From: an uncultured Pseudomonadota bacterium
Lineage (GTDB): Bacteria > Pseudomonadota > Gammaproteobacteria > Steroidobacterales > Steroidobacteraceae
DNA: 5,174 nucleotides
Direction of reading: 5' to 3'
NCBI GenBank assembly: GCA_903890265.1
Contig: CAITAM010000424.1
Location: forward strand, 1-5,174
Below are positions 1-5,174 of the stretch, piece after piece. Within the stretch, counting starts at the first letter, position 1, and each line of letters begins with the position of its first letter. The position numbers and the translations under genes are program-made. The notes beneath the pieces are model-generated. The model did no database searches and was not told where the DNA came from. It saw only the letters and a list, made by a program, of their open reading frames with translations.

Positions 1-355
1 AGGCGGCCAGCGCCGGGGCGTAACCGAAACTGGCGCAGCCGATGTCGTGCAGCACCGGCCGGGGCGGGCGCCCGGTCGGTCCGAGCAACGCGAGGCCCTG
101 GTCGAGAAAGTCGAGGTATTCATAGGCCTGCAGGGCCGGGTCCTGGCCGAGGACGGTCTCGAACCGGACCCCGTAGCGCGCCCTGAGTTCGCGCACGCGG
201 TCGGCCGCAGGGCCGGCACTGACCGCGAGCGTGCCGGCCGGCGCGAGCCGCGGCGCGGCGGCGTCGCGCCCGGTACGCTCGGACAGGTACAGCGCGAGGG
301 CGTAGCGCAGCGAGCGGAGCCGTTGCCAGGCAGTCACTGAATCGTCGGTCGACAT
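1..355 (-). CDS. Putative class I SAM-dependent methyltransferase, N-terminal part (3' end cut by window edge)
   Basis: Reading the minus strand from ATG at 355, the frame stays open for 118 codons to the window edge, so only the N-terminus is visible. The first 100 residues hold a basic, helical-looking start (WQRLRSLRYALALYL, residues 10-24), an Ala/Pro-rich stretch, and an acidic-aromatic segment (QAYEYLDFLDQ, 76-86). Residues 101-112 (VLHDIGCASFGY) resemble motif I of Rossmann-fold methyltransferases: a hydrophobic strand, then Asp-x-Gly-Cys and a further Gly, where S-adenosylmethionine binds. The canonical GxGxG is altered to GCASFG, so the assignment is tentative, and no substrate can be inferred. 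ATG 355 is preferred because codon character is good from there on. Upstream only a weak GGAA lies about 3 bases from the start, so the start could be the in-frame GTG at codon 7. The gene is divergent from the S9 peptidase. A conserved hypothetical protein with no enzymatic role is the alternative. Confidence 0.6.
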   Translation of the reverse strand, partial: MSTDDSVTAWQRLRSLRYALALYLSERTGRDAAAPRLAPAGTLAVSAGPAADRVRELRARYGVRFETVLGQDPALQAYEYLDFLDQGLALLGPTGRPPRPVLHDIGCASFGYAPALAA

Positions 356-383
356 CGTTCCGGGTCGCGCACGGCAAAGTAGA

Positions 384-397
384 GCACGGGCCCGTGC
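384..397. repeat. 14-bp perfect palindrome
   Basis: The bases GCACGGG/CCCGTGC form a perfect, spacerless palindrome. It lies 29 bp upstream of the methyltransferase-like start, in that gene's 5' leader or promoter region. Such symmetry can mark an operator for a dimeric regulator or a short hairpin in the leader RNA. In DNA this GC-rich it can also arise by chance, and no regulator can be named. Confidence 0.4.
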
Positions 398-430
398 CAG
401 CCTGCGCCAGCGCCTCGCACGCCGCAAGCA

Positions 431-454
431 GCGCAACACGCCGCGCAACACGCC
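431..454. repeat. Tandem duplication, two 12-bp units
   Basis: The unit GCGCAACACGCC occurs twice back to back without mismatch (431-442 and 443-454) and is followed by three more matching bases (455-457). It is noncoding under the gene model given here. The perfect identity suggests recent slippage. No iteron, binding-site or coding role can be shown from two copies. Confidence 0.6.
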
Positions 455-508
455 GCGGTGCGATCCAGGGGCAGGTCCGCCCCGGCCTCCGGCCAGGCGC
501 CGATCGAT

Positions 509-514
509 TATGAT
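509..514 (+). promoter_or_regulatory. Candidate -10 element for the S9 peptidase
   Basis: TATGAT matches the sigma70 -10 consensus TATAAT at five of six positions and sits in the only AT-rich patch of the intergenic region. It would place the transcript start near 521, about 30 bases before the ATG at 553, which leaves room for the Shine-Dalgarno sequence. No good -35 is found at the usual distance (486-491 reads CCTCCG), so the call rests on the -10 alone. Read on the minus strand, the same patch gives CATAAT (508-513) with CGGACA (532-537) 18 bases upstream, a possible overlapping promoter for the methyltransferase-like gene. Confidence 0.25.
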
Positions 515-540
515 TCCCGCACGCCCCCGTGTGTCCGGTG

Positions 541-545
541 AGGGA
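541..545 (+). promoter_or_regulatory. Shine-Dalgarno sequence that decides the S9 peptidase start
   Basis: AGGGA, within GTGAGGGATG, lies 7 bases before ATG 553, which is close to ideal spacing. It falls inside the longer open frame that begins at GTG 529, so it supports initiation at 553 rather than at 529. The GTG at 529 has no comparable purine-rich sequence upstream (it is preceded by CACGCCCCC). Confidence 0.75.
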
Positions 546-552
546 TGAACCC

Positions 553-2583
553 ATGCCATGTACCCGCCGCCTCGTTCCGTGCCTGATGGCGATCGTTGCG
601 CTCACCCCGTTCAGCGACGCGGGGGCCGCCAAGCGCCACCTCGAGGTGGCCGACCTCGCCCGCCTGCAGGCGGTGGCCAGCCCGGCCTGCTCCGCGGACG
701 GGCAGTGGGTGGCCTACACGGTGACCACGGCCGATGCGGAGGACGACACCCAGCGCACCGCGATCTGGATGGTCAACTGGGCCGGCACCGAGCACGTGCA
801 GGCGACCGAGGCGCTGCCGTCGGCCGGCACGCCGCGGTTCAGCCCGGACGGCCATTTCCTGTCCTTCCTCGGTTCCCGCGGGGCCGACGAGAAGGACCAG
901 CTCTACGTCATCGACCGCCGTGGCGGCGAGGCCCGTCGCCTGACGCACGTGGAGGGTGACATCACGGACTACGCGTGGTCGCCCGATGGCAAGTCGGTTG
1001 CCCTCGTGATCGAAGGCTCGGTCGACCGGCCGGCCGGCACCCGTGCCGGGGCGGCCGCGCCGAAGCCGATCGTGATCGACACGTGGCGTTTCAAGGACGA
1101 CCGCCGTGGCTACGTCACGGCGGCCGACCGGTCCCGGATCTACCTGCTCGACGTGGCGACGGGCGCGGTGCGACCGCTCGCCACCGACGGGCATTTCGAC
1201 GAGGCGACGCCCGCCTGGTCCCCGGACGGCCAGTCCCTCGCGTTCACCAGCGATCACGGTCCGGACCCCGACGACCCCGGCACCACCGTCCTCTACGTGG
1301 TCGATCCGAAGGGCTCCGGCGCGCCGCGCCGGGTCGCGCACTACTACCAGCCGAACCGGCTGCGGGTGCTGTGGACCCCGGACGGCCGGCGCCTGCTCTA
1401 CACGGTCGGACTTGAGCCGCGCCTCGACGCGTACAAGTACGACCAGCTCGCGGTCGTCGACGTCGCCAGTGGCAAATCCGCGCCCCTTGCTCCGTCCCTC
1501 CAGCGCCAGGTGTCGGCACCGGTGATGGCGGCCAACGGCGAGTCCGTGGCCGTCCTGATCGAGGACGACGGCTCGCAGGTCCCGGCAACGATCCGGCTGG
1601 CGAACGGCCGCGTCGAGCGGCGCGTGAGCGGCAAGCTGTCCGCCACCGCGCAGTGCGGCGGTGGCGGGCACCTCGCGGTGCTTGCCTCCGGTGATTACGA
1701 GACGGCCGAGGTGAACGCGCTCGAGGGCACGCGACTGCGCAGGCTCACCGGCCACAACGACGAGCTGCTCGGGGAGCTCGAGCTCGGGTCGGTCGAGGAC
1801 ATCAGCTTCAAGAGCGCGGACGGCACCGAAATCCACGGCATGGTGGTGAAACCGCCCGGCTACGAGCCGGGCAGGCGCTACCCGGCGATCCTGTGGATTC
1901 ACGGCGGGCCGGTCGGTCAGGACGAGCACGCGCTGGCCTTCGAGGGCTACTCGCCGGAATTCGAGCGGCAGTGGTTCGCCGCGCACGGCTACGTCGCGAT
2001 CGCGATCAATTACCGGGGCGGCAGCGGCCGTGGTCCCGCCCTGCAGCAGGCGATCGTCGCCGACTGGGGCCGGCTGGAGGTCGAGGATCTGCTGGCGGGC
2101 GTCGCCTACACGGTGGCGACCGGGCTCGCCGACCCTGCGCGGCTCGGCATCGGTGGCTGGAGCTACGGCGGCATTCTCACCGACTACACGATCGCGAGCG
2201 ACTCGCGCTTTCGGGCCGCGGTCAGTGGTGCCGGCAGCGGCAACCAGATTTCCATGCTGGGGACCGACGAGTACGTGCTGGCGTACAGCCACGAGCTCGG
2301 CATGCCCTGGCAGGACGCGGACACGTGGCTCAAGGTCTCGTACCCGTTCTTTCACGCGGACCGGATCAGGACACCCACGCTCTTCATGGGGGGCGACCGC
2401 GACTTCAATGTGCCGATCGCCGGCAGCGAGCAGATGTACCAGCTGCTGAAAGTGCAGGGCGTGCCGACCGAGCTCGTCGTGTACCCGGGCCAGCATCACG
2501 TCTTCGACCGGCCAAGCTTCTACCGCGACAAGATGGTCCGCTTCATCGACTGGTTCGATCGCTACCTGAAGCCGGCGCCCTGA
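553..2583 (+). CDS. Exported S9 family (prolyl oligopeptidase-like) serine peptidase
   Basis: The product is a 676-residue peptidase of the dipeptidyl/acylaminoacyl-peptidase type, expected to cleave short peptides in the periplasm or outside the cell. Residues 1-25 look like a Sec signal peptide: basic MPCTRR, a hydrophobic run to about residue 20, then a likely cleavage after AGA (23-25). No lipobox is seen. Residues about 30-400 form a beta-propeller, shown by repeated SPDG-type blades near 47-55, 96-105, 143-151, 223-231 and 274-283. Residues about 411-672 are the alpha/beta-hydrolase (Peptidase_S9) domain. The oxyanion-side motif IHGGP is at 449-453, the nucleophile Ser537 is in GGWSYGG (534-540), the acid Asp617 is in GGDRDFNVP, and His649 is in GQHHVF. 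All three catalytic residues are present, so it should be active. Length is usual for the family. ATG 553 is chosen over GTG 529 because of its Shine-Dalgarno sequence and a clean signal peptide. Exact substrate preference (dipeptidyl, acylaminoacyl or prolyl) cannot be read from the sequence. Confidence 0.95.
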   Translation: MPCTRRLVPCLMAIVALTPFSDAGAAKRHLEVADLARLQAVASPACSADGQWVAYTVTTADAEDDTQRTAIWMVNWAGTEHVQATEALPSAGTPRFSPDGHFLSFLGSRGADEKDQLYVIDRRGGEARRLTHVEGDITDYAWSPDGKSVALVIEGSVDRPAGTRAGAAAPKPIVIDTWRFKDDRRGYVTAADRSRIYLLDVATGAVRPLATDGHFDEATPAWSPDGQSLAFTSDHGPDPDDPGTTVLYVVDPKGSGAPRRVAHYYQPNRLRVLWTPDGRRLLYTVGLEPRLDAYKYDQLAVVDVASGKSAPLAPSLQRQVSAPVMAANGESVAVLIEDDGSQVPATIRLANGRVERRVSGKLSATAQCGGGGHLAVLASGDYETAEVNALEGTRLRRLTGHNDELLGELELGSVEDISFKSADGTEIHGMVVKPPGYEPGRRYPAILWIHGGPVGQDEHALAFEGYSPEFERQWFAAHGYVAIAINYRGGSGRGPALQQAIVADWGRLEVEDLLAGVAYTVATGLADPARLGIGGWSYGGILTDYTIASDSRFRAAVSGAGSGNQISMLGTDEYVLAYSHELGMPWQDADTWLKVSYPFFHADRIRTPTLFMGGDRDFNVPIAGSEQMYQLLKVQGVPTELVVYPGQHHVFDRPSFYRDKMVRFIDWFDRYLKPAP

Positions 2584-2608
2584 CAGGGGCCCGTGCTGCC
2601 GGCGCCCT
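2571..2608. repeat. 11-bp direct repeat spanning both stop codons of the convergent genes
   Basis: GCCGGCGCCCT occurs at 2571-2581, ending at the first base of the peptidase TGA, and again at 2598-2608, covering two of the three bases of the pyruvate carboxylase stop (TAG on the minus strand, 2607-2609). The core GGCGCC is self-complementary, so the copies (2574-2579 and 2601-2606) can also pair as a 6-bp stem around a 21-base loop. The gap between the genes is only 23 bp. No T-tract follows on either strand, so an intrinsic terminator is not supported; the sequence may still slow or end transcription from both sides. Confidence 0.5.
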
Positions 2609-5174
2609 ACTTCAGGATCACGAGCAGGTCCTTCGCATCGACGGCCTGCCCAGGGCGGACCAGCACCTCGGCCACCTCGGCGTTGCGGTCGGCCCGAACG
2701 ACCGCTTCCATTTTCATCGCCTCGAGGGTCAGCAGCGTTTCGCCCTGACTCACTTTCTGGCCGACGGAGATGCCAACCGTCACCACCCGGCCCGGCATCG
2801 GCGCGCCGACGTGCGTCTCGTCACCGGCGTCGGCCTTGCGCGCCCGGGGGCGGGTCGCGACCTTGCCCTGCTCGGTCACGCTGACCGAGCGCGGCTGGCC
2901 ATTCAGCTCGAAGAAGACCGTCCGCGTGCCGTCGTCCTGCGTGGCGCTGACCGCCATCAGGCGGATGATCAGCGTCTTGCCACGCTCCAGATCGACCGAC
3001 AGCTCCTCGCCAATCTCCATGCCGTAGAAAAAGTTACGGGTCGGCAAGGCGGACACGTGCCCGTAGTGGGCGCGATGCTTCGCAAAGTCGGTGAACACCC
3101 TGGGGTACATGAGGTACGACGCCAGGTCCTGATCCGGGACGTGGCGGCCGAGGCGCTTGCTGATGGCCGCGCGCTCCTCGTCGAGGTCGGCGTCCGCAAG
3201 GACGGCGCCCGGCCGCACGGTCAGGGCAGGAGTACCCTGCAGCACCTTGGCCTGCAGGGCGGGCGGGAATCCGCCGACCGGCTGGCCGAGGTCGCCGCGG
3301 AAAAACTGCACCACGGACTCGGGGAAGGCCACCTCGTGCGCGGGATCGGCCACCTGCGCCGCCGTGAGCCCGCTGGTGACCATCATGATCGCCATGTCGC
3401 CCACCACCTTGGAGCTCGGGGTGACCTTGACGATGTCGCCAAACAACCGGTTGACGTCCGCGTACGCCCGGGCGACCTCGGGCCAGCGCGACTCACCGAT
3501 ACCGAGCTGCCGGGCCTGCTCCCGCAGGTTGGTGTACTGGCCGCCTGGCATGCCGTGCACGTAGACCTCGGACGCACCGGAGCGGATATCGCTCTCGAAC
3601 GCCGCGTAACCGGCCCGCACCTGCGCCCAGTAGGTGCTGATCTGGCGGAGGTGGCCGGTGTCGAGCCCGGTCGCCCGGGGGCTGAAGCGAAGCGCCTCGG
3701 CCAGCGAACCGAGGTTCGGCTGGGACGTGAGCCCGCTCATGGCGTCCATCGCGGCATCGATGGCGTCACAGCCCGCGGCGACCGCCTCGAGCACGCTCGC
3801 CCCGCCGATGCCGCTGGTGTCGTGGGTGTGGAAATGCAGCGGTACGCCGATTTCCTGCTTGAGGGCGGTGAACAGCGCCCGCGCCGCGAGCGGCTGACAA
3901 AGCCCCGCCATGTCCTTGATCGCGATGATGTGGGCGCCGGCCCTCTCCAGGGCCCTCGCGGTCTCGACGTAGTAGCGGAGCGTGTATTTCTGCTCGGCCG
4001 GGTCGAGCAGGTTGCCCGTGTAGCACACCGCGGCTTCGACGACCTTGCCGGCTTCGGCCACCGTGTCCATCGCAATCCGCATGTTCTCGACCCAGTTCAG
4101 GGAGTCGAAAATGCGAAAGACGTCCACGCCAGCCTGGGCGGCCTGCCTGACGAAGAAGCGCACGACGTTATCGGGGTAGTTGGTGTACCCGACCGCGTTG
4201 GACGAGCGGAGCAGCATCTGCAGAAGCACGTTCGGAATGCGGCCCCGCAGCTCCGCGAGGCGCTCCCACGGATCCTCGCGCAGGAAGCGCATCGCCACGT
4301 CAAACGTGGCACCGCCCCAGCACTCGATCGAGAAAAGCTCCGGCAACAGGGACGCGTAGGCCGGCGCAATCCGCGCGAGGTCGTGGGTACGGACCCGGGT
4401 CGCGAGCAGCGACTGGTGCGCATCGCGCATCGTCGTGTCGGTCACCAGCACCCGCTGCTGCGCGAGCATCCAGTCGGCAAGGGCGCGGGGGCCCCGTGCG
4501 TCGAGGAGCTGCTTGGTTCCTGACACGGGCTCCCCGTCGCTGGGGCGCGGGGTCTGGGGGTAGGGCGCGAGCACGGCCGGGCCCCGACCACGAACCTCCG
4601 GATTGCCGTTGACGATCACGTCGCCAAGGTAGCTCAGCAGCCGTGTCGCACGGTCGCGGCGCCTCGGGAAGTCGAACAGCTCGGGTGATGTGTCGATGAA
4701 CTTGGTGGTGTAGCTGCCGCCGGCGAAGTGCCGGTGATTGATCACCTGCTCGAGGAAGCGGAGATTGGTGGCCACGCCACGGATACGGAACTCCGCCAGC
4801 GCGCGGTGCATGCGCCGCACGGTCTCCTCCGGGCCCGGCGCCCAGGCGGTGACCTTCACGAGCAGCGAGTCGTAGGAGCGGCTGATGAATGCGCCGGGGT
4901 ACGCGGTGCCGGCATCGAGGCGGATGCCGAATCCCGCGGGGCTGCGGTAGGCGGTCAGCTGACCGTAGTCGGGGACGAAGTTATGCTCGGGATCCTCGGT
5001 CGTGATGCGGCACTGCATGGCGTGCCCCGTCACGCGGATGGACTCCTGGGGCGGTACCGCGGAGCCCGGCTCGCCGATCGTCTCGCCGGTCGCGATGCGA
5101 ATCTGCGCCTTGACGATGTCGATTCCGGTGACGACCTCGGTGACCGTGTGCTCGACCTGGATGCGCGGATTGAC
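2607..5174 (-). CDS. pyc: Pyruvate carboxylase, C-terminal 855 residues (5' end beyond window)
   Basis: This biotin enzyme converts pyruvate, bicarbonate and ATP to oxaloacetate in the cytosol, refilling the TCA cycle. The frame is open from the right edge to TAG at 2607-2609. Numbering visible residues from the edge, 1-165 end the biotin carboxylase domain: NPRIQVEHTVTEVVTG at 2-17 with active-site residues of the NxRxQVEH motif, and Arg56 in QCRITTED. Residues about 240-510 are the carboxyltransferase domain, with all metal ligands present: Asp251 (TMRDAHQS), Lys420 (IKDMAG, normally carbamylated), and His449 and His451 (HTHDTSG). The catalytic Thr585 is in KVTPSSK within the conserved PYC/OADA region. 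Residues about 785-855 are the biotinyl domain, with biotin-accepting Lys821 in EAMKME, 34 residues from the end. BC, CT and carrier fused in this order identify single-chain pyruvate carboxylase rather than a split oxaloacetate decarboxylase. About 300 residues are missing compared with the usual length near 1150. In-frame GTG and ATG codons near 5033 and 5018 are internal, not starts. Confidence 0.97.
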   Translation of the reverse strand, partial: VNPRIQVEHTVTEVVTGIDIVKAQIRIATGETIGEPGSAVPPQESIRVTGHAMQCRITTEDPEHNFVPDYGQLTAYRSPAGFGIRLDAGTAYPGAFISRSYDSLLVKVTAWAPGPEETVRRMHRALAEFRIRGVATNLRFLEQVINHRHFAGGSYTTKFIDTSPELFDFPRRRDRATRLLSYLGDVIVNGNPEVRGRGPAVLAPYPQTPRPSDGEPVSGTKQLLDARGPRALADWMLAQQRVLVTDTTMRDAHQSLLATRVRTHDLARIAPAYASLLPELFSIECWGGATFDVAMRFLREDPWERLAELRGRIPNVLLQMLLRSSNAVGYTNYPDNVVRFFVRQAAQAGVDVFRIFDSLNWVENMRIAMDTVAEAGKVVEAAVCYTGNLLDPAEQKYTLRYYVETARALERAGAHIIAIKDMAGLCQPLAARALFTALKQEIGVPLHFHTHDTSGIGGASVLEAVAAGCDAIDAAMDAMSGLTSQPNLGSLAEALRFSPRATGLDTGHLRQISTYWAQVRAGYAAFESDIRSGASEVYVHGMPGGQYTNLREQARQLGIGESRWPEVARAYADVNRLFGDIVKVTPSSKVVGDMAIMMVTSGLTAAQVADPAHEVAFPESVVQFFRGDLGQPVGGFPPALQAKVLQGTPALTVRPGAVLADADLDEERAAISKRLGRHVPDQDLASYLMYPRVFTDFAKHRAHYGHVSALPTRNFFYGMEIGEELSVDLERGKTLIIRLMAVSATQDDGTRTVFFELNGQPRSVSVTEQGKVATRPRARKADAGDETHVGAPMPGRVVTVGISVGQKVSQGETLLTLEAMKMEAVVRADRNAEVAEVLVRPGQAVDAKDLLVILK

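Larger units (their letters stand above)
356..552. other. Divergent intergenic region
   Basis: This 197-bp stretch lies between the start codons of the methyltransferase-like gene (minus) and the S9 peptidase (plus), so it must carry the promoters of both unless one is transcribed from a distance. It contains a 14-bp palindrome (384-397), a 12-bp tandem duplication (431-454) and one AT-richer patch around 503-515, which is the only plausible place for a sigma70-type -10 element. No small gene with convincing codon use or start signals is visible in it. Confidence 0.7.

Noticed and set aside
47..340. Plus-strand open frame of 97 codons antisense to the methyltransferase-like gene
   Set aside because: It shows no motif and has an Arg/Gly/Glu-rich low-complexity composition typical of antisense frames here.
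120..632. Minus-strand open frame of 170 codons spanning the intergenic region
   Set aside because: It overlaps the methyltransferase-like gene in another frame and the start of the peptidase gene. The product is Arg/Ala-rich without domain features, and the frame starting at 355 has much better codon and protein character.
1774..1785. 12-bp palindrome GAGCTCGAGCTC inside the peptidase gene
   Set aside because: It encodes Glu-Leu-Glu-Leu with the favoured GAG and CTC codons, and the symmetry follows from that codon choice. There is no reason to see a regulatory site.
508..2499. Long minus-strand open frame of 663 codons, antisense to the S9 peptidase
   Set aside because: It mirrors the peptidase gene, whose domains and catalytic triad are unmistakable. 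The translation is rich in Arg, Val and Gly with no recognisable motif, as expected for the antisense frame of a high-GC gene.
2584..2606. Intrinsic terminator between the convergent genes
   Set aside because: Pairing is possible in this GC-rich gap, but no run of T follows on either strand, so a rho-independent terminator cannot be claimed.
1893..4523. Plus-strand open frame of 876 codons running through the peptidase 3' end and across pyc
   Set aside because: It crosses two real genes, one out of frame and one antisense. Its first part is an Arg-rich frame-shifted copy of the peptidase and the rest is antisense pyruvate carboxylase. No family motif is present. Its openness follows from GC bias at codon positions.
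2607..5174. Acetyl-/propionyl-CoA carboxylase or oxaloacetate decarboxylase subunit as an alternative to pyruvate carboxylase
   Set aside because: Biotin carboxylase, an HMGL-type carboxyltransferase and the biotin carrier are in one polypeptide in that order, which is specific to pyruvate carboxylase. Acyl-CoA carboxylases use a different carboxyltransferase fold, and oxaloacetate decarboxylase alpha lacks the biotin carboxylase domain.

Overview
This window is GC-rich bacterial DNA with strong G/C preference at third codon positions. It holds three protein genes and no RNA gene, mobile element, CRISPR array or prophage signature that I can see. Gene content fits a high-GC proteobacterium: a Sec-exported S9 peptidase of a kind common in Xanthomonadales-like Gammaproteobacteria and in Sphingomonadales, plus a single-chain pyruvate carboxylase. 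That taxonomic placement is inference and is not firm.

Layout. The left edge (1-355, minus strand) carries the first 118 codons of a gene whose product reaches a class I methyltransferase-like motif (DIGCASFGY) just before the window ends. A 197-bp intergenic stretch (356-552) separates it from a divergent gene and holds a 14-bp perfect palindrome, a 12-bp tandem duplication and a weak candidate promoter. The plus-strand gene at 553-2583 encodes a complete 676-residue exported prolyl-oligopeptidase-family (S9) serine peptidase, with a beta-propeller and an alpha/beta-hydrolase domain whose full Ser-Asp-His triad is visible. After a 23-bp gap, the minus-strand gene from 2607 to the right edge encodes the last 855 residues of pyruvate carboxylase: the end of the biotin carboxylase domain, the carboxyltransferase domain and the biotin carrier domain. 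Roughly 300 N-terminal residues lie beyond the window.

How the genes relate. The peptidase and pyruvate carboxylase are convergent and tail to tail, and the methyltransferase-like gene is divergent from the peptidase, so no two genes here share an operon. No functional link is evident. The peptidase would act on peptides in the periplasm, and pyruvate carboxylase replenishes oxaloacetate in the cytosol. The region reads as ordinary core and housekeeping sequence. I found no convincing novel system; the findings are small structural points and are scored low.
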